Positions 53,664 to 62,242 of a stretch of 64,000 nt of DNA are shown in pieces. The stretch covers positions 558,001 to 622,000 of the forward strand of contig NZ_JAGIOR010000002.1 of NCBI RefSeq assembly GCF_017876795.1. The letters are read 5' to 3'. The translations under genes were made by a program, and so were the position numbers. The first letter of the stretch is position 1, and the number at the start of each line of letters is the position of its first letter. The notes below the pieces were generated by a model that saw only the letters and a program-made list of their open reading frames with translations, was not told the origin of the DNA and searched no databases. Source of the stretch: Rhizobium leguminosarum. GTDB lineage: Bacteria > Pseudomonadota > Alphaproteobacteria > Rhizobiales > Rhizobiaceae.

Positions 53664-55290
53664 ACATCTTCTGGAAGTGCGCGACCTCTCGGTCGAGTTC
53701 TACACCGTCAGTGGCACCGTCAAGGCAGTGCAGGATGTCAGTTGGCATCTCGATCGCGGCGAGACGCTGGCAATCCTCGGGGAAAGCGGTTCGGGCAAGT
53801 CGGTGTCCGCCTCGGCGATCATGAACCTGATCGATATGCCACCTGGCAAGATCACCAGCGGCACCATCCTCCTCGATGGGCGCGATATGCTCAAAATGAC
53901 GCCCGAGGAGCGGCGTTCGATCAACGGCGCCAAGATCGCCATGATCTTTCAGGACCCGCTGGCGCATCTCAATCCGGTCTACACGGTCGGCTGGCAAATC
54001 ACCGAAATGATGACGACGCATGGTCAGTCCGCCGAGCAGGCCCGTGCCAGGGCGCTCGAACTCATGCAGCGAGTGGGCATCACCGATCCGCAGGCGGCGA
54101 TGCAAAAATACCCGTTTCAGTTTTCCGGCGGGCAGCGGCAGCGGCTGATGATCGCCATGGCGATCGCCTGCAAGCCCGACATCCTGATTGCGGATGAACC
54201 GACCACCGCGCTCGATGTTACGGTGCAGGCGCAGGTGCTCGAACTTCTGCAGGAATTGCAGCAGGAAACCGGAATGGGCTTGTTGCTGATCACGCATGAT
54301 CTCGGCGTCGTTGCGGAGATTGCCGACCGGGTCGTGGTGATGAATTCCGGCTGCGTCGTCGAAACCGGCAATGCCGCCGAAGTCTATCGCAACCCGCAGA
54401 ACGCCTATACCAGGAAGCTGATTGCCGCCGCACCCGGGAAGGGCGCGATGGCGCAAGAGCGTGACCGGCAGGGCGAACCTCTGCTGCGCGCCGTCGGCTT
54501 GAAGAAGAGTTTCGGAGCATTCCAGGCATTGAGAGGCGTGGACTTCGTCATCATGCCGGGCGAAACGGTTGCTGTTGTCGGCGAGAGCGGTTCCGGCAAG
54601 TCGACCCTTGCCCGGGCGATCGTTCGCCTCGACGACCCGCAGGAGGGGCAGGTCCTCTACCGCGGTAATGATCTGCTTGCGATGAGCCCGCGGGAAATAT
54701 TCGGGCTGCGTCGCGATTTGCAGATGGTTTTTCAAGACCCGACGCAGTCGCTCAACCCGCGGATGACCGTGTTCAGGCTGATTTCCGAGGCCTGGGTCAT
54801 TCACCCGGATATCCTGCCGAAAGCGAAATGGAAGGAGAGGGTGGCCGAGCTGCTGGTCAAGGTTGGCCTGAAACCGGATATGGCGGACCGGTATCCACAT
54901 CAATTTTCCGGCGGCCAGCGCCAGCGCATCGCCATTGCCCGCGCGCTGGCGATGGAGCCGAAACTGATCATCTGCGACGAGGCGGTTTCGGCGCTCGACG
55001 TGTCGATCCAGGCGCAGGTGATTGCCTTGCTCGGGGGGCTGCGTCGCGAATTCGGCCTGTCCTACCTTTTCATTGCGCACGACCTGCCGGTGGTTCGCGA
55101 TTTCGCCGATCGCGTCATCGTCATGAAAGCCGGCGAGATTGTCGAGGAAGGGCCGGTGGCCCGGATCTTCAACGCGCCCGCCCACCCCTACACTCAGGCG
55201 CTGCTTGCCGCCGGCCTCGATCCCGATCCCGAGGTCCAGGCCGCCCGGCGCGCCGCACGCCTCACACAGGAAGGACTCGTTCCCGCATGA
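53656..55290 (+). CDS. Fused double ABC ATPase (DppD-DppF type)
   Basis: This 544-residue protein contains two complete ATPase halves. The first has Walker [20 protein letters not shown], signature [20 protein letters not shown] and Walker [19 protein letters not shown]. The second has Walker [20 protein letters not shown], signature [20 protein letters not shown] and Walker [19 protein letters not shown]. Both end with the oligopeptide-type C-terminal segment ([16 protein letters not shown]). Fusion of the D and F subunits is common in rhizobial family-5 importers. The stop overlaps the ATG of the broken dehydrogenase gene. Confidence 0.94.
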   Translation: MAEHLLEVRDLSVEFYTVSGTVKAVQDVSWHLDRGETLAILGESGSGKSVSASAIMNLIDMPPGKITSGTILLDGRDMLKMTPEERRSINGAKIAMIFQDPLAHLNPVYTVGWQITEMMTTHGQSAEQARARALELMQRVGITDPQAAMQKYPFQFSGGQRQRLMIAMAIACKPDILIADEPTTALDVTVQAQVLELLQELQQETGMGLLLITHDLGVVAEIADRVVVMNSGCVVETGNAAEVYRNPQNAYTRKLIAAAPGKGAMAQERDRQGEPLLRAVGLKKSFGAFQALRGVDFVIMPGETVAVVGESGSGKSTLARAIVRLDDPQEGQVLYRGNDLLAMSPREIFGLRRDLQMVFQDPTQSLNPRMTVFRLISEAWVIHPDILPKAKWKERVAELLVKVGLKPDMADRYPHQFSGGQRQRIAIARALAMEPKLIICDEAVSALDVSIQAQVIALLGGLRREFGLSYLFIAHDLPVVRDFADRVIVMKAGEIVEEGPVARIFNAPAHPYTQALLAAGLDPDPEVQAARRAARLTQEGLVPA

Positions 55291-55761
55291 AGCCGGATGT
55301 CATCGTCGCTTATCCGCTCCGGTCCCGTCAGATGGCGGTGCTGGAGGAGACCTATACGCTGCACCGGCTGGATCTTGCAGAAGGCGGGCAACGTGATGCT
55401 CTCCTGGCTAAAACCGGCCCGATCTGCACGGCTCTGGTCTGTAACGGCCATGTGACGATCGATGAAGACCTGCTCGCAAAATTGCCGGCACTGAAGCTGG
55501 CCGCGTGTTCCTCGGCCGGCTACGACCAGATGGACGGCCTTAATCCGCGCCTTGCAGGACAGGCGGATCGCGTCGGCCGGCATCGATGTCTACCGCAACG
55601 AACCCAATCCCGATCCGCGCTTCGCAGCACTCGACAACGTTGTGCTCTATCCCCATCACGCCAGCGGTACCGAGGAAACGCGCGACAGGATGGCGCAACT
55701 GACGGTCGACAACCTTGCCGCCTTCTTCGCAGGCAGGCCGCTGCTGACGCCGGTCAATTGA
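55287..55761 (+). pseudogene. D-2-hydroxyacid dehydrogenase, internally deleted remnant
   Basis: The first 80 or so codons match the N-terminal substrate-domain half of a D-2-hydroxyacid dehydrogenase (glyoxylate/hydroxypyruvate-reductase type), ending at LAACSSAGYDQMDG. Right after that, near 55536-55541, the sense jumps to another frame with LIRALQDRRIASAGIDVYRN, EPNPDPRFAALDNVVLYPHH and ASGTEETRDRMAQLTVDNLA, which is the family C-terminus. The central NAD-binding domain (GxGxxG, about 170 residues) is missing, so a deletion of roughly 500 bp removed it and broke the frame. The product cannot be active. Confidence 0.85.
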
Positions 55762-55789
55762 CCCCGGCGGAAACCCGCGGCGTGGCGGT

Positions 55790-56509
55790 TCAGACGAAGT
55801 AGTCCGGGAATTCCTTCCTGAGGTCTTCCACTTTTGCAACTGTGCGGCTGAGATGCTCACGGACTGCATCGACAGCCCCCTGTTCGTCGCGGGCGGCAAT
55901 CGCGTCGATGATGGCGTGATGACCATCGAGGATGCTCATGATCTTGCCCTTTTCGGGCAGATGCAGACGGCGAAGGCGCTCGAGATGGCCAGACCGTTCG
56001 CGAACCAGTTGGTGGAGGCTGCTGCGCTTGGCGCCTGCGAACAAGGTCTGGTGAAAGAGTTCGTCGAGCTCCTGGAAGATGGCAATCTGATCGACGTCGT
56101 CGGCAACGGCCGACTGCATTTTGATGATCGAGCGGGCGCGCGTGATGACGCTTGGATCCGGATCCGGATCGGTCGCGAGGCGGCGGCAGACTTCCGATTC
56201 CAGCGCGACGCGGAGGAAATGCGCCTCGTATATTTGCAGGACGTCTATCCTGGTCACCACGGTGCGGGACTGCGGGTATATGCGAACGAGGCCCTCCTGT
56301 TTGAGAAGCTGCAACGCGTCACGAATGGGAGTCTGGCTGACTTCATAGGTCTCGGTCAGTTCGGTGCGCGACAGCGTGGTGTCCGGAGGCAGCTGAATGG
56401 TGATGATGCGCTTTCGCAGATCATCATAGACCCGCTGGACGGTGCTGCCGGCCGCGACTGGAAAACCGGGTGCGGTCAGGCCGAATGTAGATGCGAACTG
56501 GGAATTCAT
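55790..56509 (-). CDS. GntR-family transcriptional regulator (FCD/FadR type)
   Basis: This is a 239-residue regulator with an N-terminal winged helix (VQRVYDDLRKRIITIQLPPD, TLSRTELTETYEVSQTPIRD, ALQLLKQEGLVRI) and a C-terminal all-helical FCD effector domain with the metal-binding residues typical of the group (RVALESEVCRRLA, ELDELFHQTLF, HHAIIDAIAARDEQGAVDAV, REHLSRTV). The ATG at 56509 has AAAGGA upstream; a TTG at 56518 is less likely. It diverges from the dehydratase operon, so it probably represses it until a sugar-acid intermediate binds. Confidence 0.9.
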   Translation of the reverse strand: MNSQFASTFGLTAPGFPVAAGSTVQRVYDDLRKRIITIQLPPDTTLSRTELTETYEVSQTPIRDALQLLKQEGLVRIYPQSRTVVTRIDVLQIYEAHFLRVALESEVCRRLATDPDPDPSVITRARSIIKMQSAVADDVDQIAIFQELDELFHQTLFAGAKRSSLHQLVRERSGHLERLRRLHLPEKGKIMSILDGHHAIIDAIAARDEQGAVDAVREHLSRTVAKVEDLRKEFPDYFV

Positions 56510-56550
56510 GTGAGGCAATCCTTTTCACTCCATTCATAGCTCTGCACGCC

Positions 56551-56562
56551 CTAATGCACAAG
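56551..56562. promoter_or_regulatory. Candidate GntR-regulator operator CTAATGCACAAG
   Basis: This 12-bp sequence in the divergent region between the GntR gene and the dehydratase gene recurs exactly, inverted, at 62136-62147 upstream of the binding-protein gene. Here it is followed by AATGCA, giving TGCA-N6-TGCA symmetry. It is best read as an operator of the local GntR regulator. Confidence 0.5.
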
Positions 56563-56653
56563 AATGCAAAGTAGCCGTTGATATATATGGGAAACTAAAA
56601 TATCAGTTGAAAGTACGTGTGCAGATGAGCACGCAAAAAGGTGGGAGAAAGCC

Positions 56654-58390
56654 GTGACTGGGAGGAAAGTTTACGAGCAATTGCGGTCAGCCCGATGGAT
56701 GCTGCCGGATGATCAGCGCTCGTTTGGTCATCGGTCGCGGACCATGCAGATGGGGTATGCGCCGGAGGATTGGCAGGGAAAGCCGATCATTGCCGTCATT
56801 AACACCTGGTCCGATGCCCAGCCGTGCCACATGCATTTCCGCGAACGCGTGGAATGGGTGAAGCGGGGCATTCTTCAGTCGGGCGGGTTCCCCATGGAAC
56901 TGCCTGCTCTTTCCCTTTCCGAAAACTTCGTCAAGCCGACGACGATGCTCTATCGCAACATGCTGGCGATGGAGACCGAGGAGCTGTTGCGGAGCCATCC
57001 TGTCGACGGCGCCGTTCTGATGGGCGGCTGCGACAAGACGACACCAGGCCTTGTCATGGGTGCGGTCAGCATGGGCATTCCCTTTGTTTATCTCCCTGCC
57101 GGCCCGATGCTTCGCGGCAACTACGCCGGCAAGACGCTCGGCTCCGGCACCGACGGTTTCAAATACTGGGACGAGCGGCGTGCCGGCACGATCACCAAGG
57201 AGGAGTGGCAGGGCATCGAAGGCGGAATTGCCCGCAGCTACGGCCATTGCATGACCATGGGCACGGCGTCGACGATGACGGCGATCGCCGAGGCTATGGG
57301 ATTGACGCTGCCGGGCGCTTCCTCGATTCCGGCAGCCGACGCCAACCATCAGCGCATGTCGGCAGCCTGTGGCCGTCGCATCGTCGATATGGTGTGGGAG
57401 GATCTGACGCCGGACCGGATCATCACGCCGGCGGCCGTCGATAACGCCGTCACGGTCGCCATGGCAACCGGTTGCTCCACCAATGCGATCATCCATCTGA
57501 TCGCCATGGCGCGGCGCGCCGGCGTGCCGCTGGAGCTCGATGACCTCGATCGCATCGGTCGCACGACGCCGGTTCTTGCCAACATCCGGCCTTCCGGTTC
57601 GACCTACCTGATGGAGGATTTCTTTTATGCGGGCGGCTTGCGGGCGCTGATGAAGCAGCTCGGCGGCAAGCTGGATCCAACCGCGATCACCGTCACGGGC
57701 AAACCCCTGGTGGACGGCCTCGACCAGGTGAAGATCTACAATGACGACGTTATCCGGCCATTGTCGAACCCGGTCTATCACGAAGGTTCGCTGGCAGTGC
57801 TCAAGGGGAACCTGTGTCCCGACGGCGCGGTCATCAAGCCGGCGGCCTGCGACCCGAAATTCCATCGCCATCGCGGCCCGGCCCTGGTTGCCGACAGTTA
57901 TGCGGAGATGAAGAAGATCATCGACGATCCCGATTATCCGCTTACGCCGGACACGGTGCTGGTGCTGCGCAATGCCGGCCCTCAGGGCGGGCCCGGCATG
58001 CCGGAATGGGGCATGATCCCCATGCCGAAGGCACTGTTGAAGCTCGGCCTGCGCGACATGGTCCGCATTTCGGACGCGCGCATGTCCGGAACGAGTTTCG
58101 GCGCCTGCGTGCTGCATGCAGCGCCGGAATCCTACATCGGCGGGCCTCTGGCACTGCTGAAAACCGGGGACATGGTCGATCTCGATATTCCGGCTCGCAG
58201 CCTCAATATGTTGGTTTCCGAAGAGGTGATCGCAGCCCGACGGGCCGCCTGGGTGGCGCCGACGCGGCACTACGAGCGGGGTTACGGCTTTATGTTCTCC
58301 AAGCATATCGAGCAGGCCGACAAAGGCTGCGACTTCGACTTCCTGACGACGGAATTCGGTGGCAAGACTTCGGAACCGGCTATCAATTGA
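56654..58390 (+). CDS. IlvD/Edd-family sugar-acid dehydratase
   Basis: This 578-residue Fe-S dehydratase is of the aldonate type (L-arabonate or D-xylonate dehydratases and relatives), converting an aldonate to a 2-keto-3-deoxy acid. Cluster cysteines are Cys58 (SDAQPCHMHF), Cys126 (GGCDKTTPG) and Cys199 (YGHCMTMGTAST). SIPAADANHQRMSAACGRRI and the C-terminal SDARMSGTSFGACVLHAAPE are family signatures. The start is a GTG after GGGAGA. It is more probably a sugar-acid enzyme than valine-pathway IlvD, since the neighbours are an enolase-superfamily dehydratase and a dioxovalerate-type dehydrogenase. The exact sugar cannot be told. Confidence 0.9.
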   Translation: MTGRKVYEQLRSARWMLPDDQRSFGHRSRTMQMGYAPEDWQGKPIIAVINTWSDAQPCHMHFRERVEWVKRGILQSGGFPMELPALSLSENFVKPTTMLYRNMLAMETEELLRSHPVDGAVLMGGCDKTTPGLVMGAVSMGIPFVYLPAGPMLRGNYAGKTLGSGTDGFKYWDERRAGTITKEEWQGIEGGIARSYGHCMTMGTASTMTAIAEAMGLTLPGASSIPAADANHQRMSAACGRRIVDMVWEDLTPDRIITPAAVDNAVTVAMATGCSTNAIIHLIAMARRAGVPLELDDLDRIGRTTPVLANIRPSGSTYLMEDFFYAGGLRALMKQLGGKLDPTAITVTGKPLVDGLDQVKIYNDDVIRPLSNPVYHEGSLAVLKGNLCPDGAVIKPAACDPKFHRHRGPALVADSYAEMKKIIDDPDYPLTPDTVLVLRNAGPQGGPGMPEWGMIPMPKALLKLGLRDMVRISDARMSGTSFGACVLHAAPESYIGGPLALLKTGDMVDLDIPARSLNMLVSEEVIAARRAAWVAPTRHYERGYGFMFSKHIEQADKGCDFDFLTTEFGGKTSEPAIN

Positions 58391-58396
58391 GGCACC

Positions 58397-59590
58397 ATGA
58401 TGTTTGATCCCAATCGACGCTCGATCCCAGCACAACCGCCCAAGGCTGGCTTCGCTGCTGGCCCGTCCAAGCTGGACGCTATCCGATCGGTCACCCTGTC
58501 GCTCGCTTATCTGCCGTTGGCACGGCCGATCAGCGACGCCAAGGTGTTGACGGGCCGGCAGAAGCCGCTGACGGAAGTGGCGTTTCTGTTTTGCGAGATC
58601 GTCTCCGAAGCGGGCCATAGCGGTCTCGGCTTCAGTTACTCGAAGCGGGCAGGCGGACTCGCTCTTTATGCCCATGCCTGCGAGATTGCCAACAACCTGA
58701 TAGGCGAAGATCCCAATGATACCGCACGGATATGGGACAAGCTCTGCTGGGCCGGCGCCTCGGTCGGCCGCTCCGGCATTGCGACGCAGGCGATTGCCGC
58801 CATCGACATCTGCCTCTGGGACCTGAAGGCGAAACGGGCCGGCCTGCCGCTGGCAAAATTACTTGGCGCCCATCGCGACAGCGTCGCCTGCTACAACACT
58901 TCTGGCGGCTTCCTGTCGTCGAGCGTCGAGGAAATCCGCGATGCCATCGATCACTCGATCGCCGCCGGTATCGGCGGCATCAAGATCAAGGGCGGGCAAC
59001 CGGACCCGATGATCGACCTTCGCCGGCTCGATGCAGTGACCAGCCATATCAATGGCCGTGTGCCGCTGATGGTCGATGCAAACCAGCAATGGGACCGCAC
59101 GACGGCGTTGCGCTTCGGCCGGCTGGTCGAGCCGCTCAATCTTGAATGGATCGAAGAGCCGCTCGATGCCTATGACGCCGAGGGCCATGCGGCACTGGCG
59201 CGCGAACTCGCCACGCCGATCGCCACCGGCGAGATGCTCGCAAGCGCCGACGAACACATGGCCTTGATCCGCGCCGATGCGGTCGACTTCATTCAGCCGG
59301 ATGCGCCGCGGGTCGGCGGCATCACGCCCTTTCTGCGCATCTGCACGCAAGCCGAGGCGAAACGTCTGCGCTTGGCGCCGCATTTCGCCATGGAAATCCA
59401 TCTGCACCTGGCGGCCGCCTATGCGCACGAGCCGTGGGTAGAGCATTTCGATTGGCTGGCGCCGCTGTTCAACGAGCAACTCGACACCAAGGACGGCCGG
59501 ATGATCGTGCCCGCACGTCCCGGCCTTGGTTGCAGCCTGACGGGCAAAGCCCGTGACTGGACCGTGGAAACGCGCAGCTTCGGCGTCTGA
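58397..59590 (+). CDS. Enolase-superfamily sugar-acid dehydratase (mandelate racemase group)
   Basis: This 397-residue protein belongs to the mandelate-racemase subgroup. It has a capping domain, then the barrel with the basic motif GIKIKGGQPDP (two Lys), metal ligands in LMVDANQQWD, LEWIEEPLDA and TGEMLAS, and the catalytic His region LAPHFAMEIHLHLAAAYAHE. This arrangement resembles talarate/galactarate and related acid-sugar dehydratases. It lies six bases after the IlvD/Edd gene, and the RraA-like gene follows, so all belong to one pathway. Which diastereomer it uses is not readable. Confidence 0.87.
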   Translation: MMFDPNRRSIPAQPPKAGFAAGPSKLDAIRSVTLSLAYLPLARPISDAKVLTGRQKPLTEVAFLFCEIVSEAGHSGLGFSYSKRAGGLALYAHACEIANNLIGEDPNDTARIWDKLCWAGASVGRSGIATQAIAAIDICLWDLKAKRAGLPLAKLLGAHRDSVACYNTSGGFLSSSVEEIRDAIDHSIAAGIGGIKIKGGQPDPMIDLRRLDAVTSHINGRVPLMVDANQQWDRTTALRFGRLVEPLNLEWIEEPLDAYDAEGHAALARELATPIATGEMLASADEHMALIRADAVDFIQPDAPRVGGITPFLRICTQAEAKRLRLAPHFAMEIHLHLAAAYAHEPWVEHFDWLAPLFNEQLDTKDGRMIVPARPGLGCSLTGKARDWTVETRSFGV

Positions 59591-59612
59591 ATTTGAACGA
59601 GGAGATGGAAAT

Positions 59613-60323
59613 ATGAACCCCGCAACCCGTGAAAAGCTGATGGGCGTCTCCGTCGCGACGCTCTGCTCGGCGCTGTTCAAGCGCGGCCTGAGAAACCAGA
59701 CGGTCCAGGATGTTCGGCCCGTGCAGTCGAAGGGCCGCAATATGGTGGGGCCGGCCTTCACGCTGCGCTACATGCCGGCGCGCGAGGACCGCAACGCGAT
59801 GAACGTCTTTCGAAACCCGAAACATCCGCAACGGCTTGCCATCGAGACCTGCCCCGACGGCCATGTTCTGGTGATGGACAGCCGCAAGGATCCGCGCGCC
59901 GCCTCCGCCGGCGACATCCTGATTACCCGCCTGATGATGCGCGGCGGCGCCGGCGTCGTCACCGATGGCGGCTTCCGCGACGCGGTGACGATCGGTGGCC
60001 TTGATATTCCTGCCTATCACAATCGTCCCTCCAGCCCGACCAACCTCACACTGCACGAGGCGATCGACATCAATGTGCCGATCGGTTGCGGCGATGTGGC
60101 GGTCTTCCCGGGCGACATCATGGTTGGCGACGACGACAGCGTGATCGTCATCCCGGCTGAGATCGCCGACGAGGTCGCTGACGAAGCGGTCGAAATGACC
60201 GCTTACGAGGATTTCGTCACGGAGCGCGTCAAGCAAGGACATACGATCATCGGCCTCTATCCGGCTACCGACGAAAGCAACCTGACGCTCTTTGCCGAAT
60301 GGCGGAAGGTGAATGGCCGCTGA
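59613..60323 (+). CDS. RraA-like protein, probable HMG/oxaloacetate-type aldolase or decarboxylase
   Basis: This is a 236-residue RraA-fold protein. Family features include GPAFTLRYMPAREDRN, the phosphate-like loop SAGDILITRLMMRGGAGVVT with DGGFRDA, and CGDVAVFPGDIMVGDDDSVI. Class II pyruvate aldolases of this fold cleave 4-hydroxy-2-oxo acids and also decarboxylate oxaloacetate; RNase E inhibition is specific to a few gamma-proteobacterial members. The RRDxR-like metal site is partly kept (GGFRD). The ATG at 59613 follows GAGGAG. In this operon it may perform the C-C cleavage or decarboxylation step missing from the other enzymes. Confidence 0.8.
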   Translation: MNPATREKLMGVSVATLCSALFKRGLRNQTVQDVRPVQSKGRNMVGPAFTLRYMPAREDRNAMNVFRNPKHPQRLAIETCPDGHVLVMDSRKDPRAASAGDILITRLMMRGGAGVVTDGGFRDAVTIGGLDIPAYHNRPSSPTNLTLHEAIDINVPIGCGDVAVFPGDIMVGDDDSVIVIPAEIADEVADEAVEMTAYEDFVTERVKQGHTIIGLYPATDESNLTLFAEWRKVNGR

Positions 60324-60389
60324 GGCCGGCATCTTGGACAACGGATCACCGCATCAGGACGGAGCGAGGCTCCGCCGAGGAGGATAACA

Positions 60390-61907
60390 ATGAGCTGGAC
60401 CCCTTCAGGCAGGCATTTCATCGCCGGCGAGTGGATTGCCGGAACGACGACATTTCGCTTCGAGCCCGCGCACGGGCCGGCCCATGACTTCGCTGTCGGT
60501 ACGACGGAACTGGTTGACCGCGCCTGCCGCGCTGCCGAAGCTGCTTTTGCGGTGTTTGCAGCGAAGACATGCGAGGAGCGCGCCATTTTCCTCGAGACGA
60601 TCGCCGAGGAGATTGACAGACGCGGCGAGGCCGTCACCCTCATCGGCACCGAGGAAACCGGGCTCCCGGAGGGCCGGCTGAACGGCGAGCGCGCCCGCAC
60701 CACCGGCCAGCTCAAGCTGTTTGCCGAGCATATCCGCAAGGGCGCGCATCTTGACGCTCGTATCGATGCGGCGCAACCCGATCGGCAACCGGCGCCGCGG
60801 CCCGAGATCCGTCTGGTGCAGCGGCCGATCGGCCCAGTCGCCGTCTTCGGCGCCTCGAATTTTCCATTGGCATTCTCGACGGCCGGTGGCGATACGGCAG
60901 CCGCGCTTGCTGCCGGCTGCCCGGTCGTGGTGAAGGGACATTCCGCCCATCCAGGCACCGGTGAGATCATTGCCGAAGCGATCGCAGCTGCTATCGAGCG
61001 CACGGGGATGCCGGCCGGCGTCTTCAGCCTGATCCAGGGCGGGCGCCGTGATGTCGGCACGGCTCTGGTGACGCATCCCGCCATCAAGGCGGTCGGCTTT
61101 ACCGGATCGCTGGTCGGCGGTCGTGCGCTGTTCGACCTCTGCGCCCAGCGCCCCGAACCCATCCCGTTTTTCGGGGAACTCGGCAGCGTCAATCCGATGT
61201 TCCTGCTGCCGGCAGCGACCGCTGCCCGGGCGGAGGCGATCGGTTCAGGTTGGGCCGGCTCACTGACGCTTGGCGCCGGCCAGTTCTGCACCAAACCCGG
61301 TATTGCCGTCGTCCTCGATGGGCCGGAGGCGGACAGGTTTACCGGCGCTGCCAAGTCGGCGCTTGAAAAGGTGGCGCCGCAGACGATGCTGACCCAAGGC
61401 ATCGCCACCGCCTATCACGACGGTGTCGACCGGATGCGGGCAAGCAATGCAGTCGCACCGGTTCTCACTGGAAAGAGCGCTGGCCGGGATGCAGCCCCGA
61501 ACCTGTTCGAGACCAATGGCTCGGCCTGGCTTGCCGATCATTCGCTCAGCGAAGAGGTGTTCGGCTCTCTCGGCCTCGTGGTGCGCATTGGCTCGCCGGA
61601 AGAGATGCTCACCCTTGCCGAAAGCTTCCAGGGACAGCTGACCGCGACGATCCATATGGACGACGCAGATCTTGGTCTTGCCCGCGAGCTGCTGCCGATC
61701 CTCGAAAGGAAGGCCGGCAGATTACTGGTCAATGGCTTCCCGACCGGCGTCGAGGTTGTCGATTCCATGGTGCATGGCGGCCCCTATCCGGCCTCGACCA
61801 ATTTCGGCGCGACCAGCGTCGGGACCATGTCGATCCGCAGGTTTCTGCGCCCCGTCGCCTACCAGAATTTCCCCGCCGGCCTGTTGCCCCAAGATCTGCG
61901 CAACTGA
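60390..61907 (+). CDS. 2,5-dioxovalerate (alpha-ketoglutaric semialdehyde) dehydrogenase
   Basis: This 505-residue aldehyde dehydrogenase belongs to the NADP-preferring group that oxidises alpha-ketoglutaric semialdehyde to 2-oxoglutarate. Catalytic residues are Glu263 (FFGELGSVNP) and Cys300 (GAGQFCTKPG). The segment RPIGPVAVFGASNFPLAFST with GGDTAAALAAGCPVVVKGHS and the absence of the usual long interdomain linker fit this subgroup. A GGAGGA precedes the ATG. It would send pentonate or hexarate carbon into the citric acid cycle. It is the last enzyme gene before a 335-bp gap. Confidence 0.9.
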   Translation: MSWTPSGRHFIAGEWIAGTTTFRFEPAHGPAHDFAVGTTELVDRACRAAEAAFAVFAAKTCEERAIFLETIAEEIDRRGEAVTLIGTEETGLPEGRLNGERARTTGQLKLFAEHIRKGAHLDARIDAAQPDRQPAPRPEIRLVQRPIGPVAVFGASNFPLAFSTAGGDTAAALAAGCPVVVKGHSAHPGTGEIIAEAIAAAIERTGMPAGVFSLIQGGRRDVGTALVTHPAIKAVGFTGSLVGGRALFDLCAQRPEPIPFFGELGSVNPMFLLPAATAARAEAIGSGWAGSLTLGAGQFCTKPGIAVVLDGPEADRFTGAAKSALEKVAPQTMLTQGIATAYHDGVDRMRASNAVAPVLTGKSAGRDAAPNLFETNGSAWLADHSLSEEVFGSLGLVVRIGSPEEMLTLAESFQGQLTATIHMDDADLGLARELLPILERKAGRLLVNGFPTGVEVVDSMVHGGPYPASTNFGATSVGTMSIRRFLRPVAYQNFPAGLLPQDLRN

Positions 61908-62242
61908 AACCGGGGAAAAGCAAATTGATCGTCGCGACGAAACTTCGCGAGATCGTTCGCCGGCTTCGAGGCAGATCAATGCCTGCGCCGCCGAGCGATC
62001 TTACCGATGATGAGGTCGAGATGTCGCGCGGACTGTTTGTTTCGGCCGGCTAGAAATCGAACGTTTCAGACAGGGTGGGCGCCCGTGTTTCGGGTGTCGC
62101 GCTTGATCGCTCCGCTCAACTAGTATATTAGTGCGCTTGTGCATTAGGCCGGCTTTCGCAGGAGGAGGCGAGGGCCGCATCACTGGAAATGGGACGAAGA
62201 TTCGCTGTAAGGAGCGCCGATGGCGCATGGGAGGAGAACGAA
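61908..62242. other. Intergenic region, 335 bp, with regulatory motifs
   Basis: The second half holds the promoter region of the binding-protein gene, including the segment CTAGTATATTAG (62120-62131) and the inverted copy of the GntR motif at 62136-62147. In the first half a 42-codon frame from a TTG at 61925 to 62053 ends DLTDDEVEMSRGLFVSAG; it has no ribosome site and is probably not a gene. Confidence 0.5.
62136..62147. promoter_or_regulatory. Second copy (inverted) of the GntR candidate operator
   Basis: CTTGTGCATTAG here is the reverse complement of 56551-56562. It is part of the imperfect dyad TGCGCTTGTGCA, about 95 bp before the binding-protein start. A shared site fits joint control of enzyme and transport genes by the GntR regulator. 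Confidence 0.5.
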
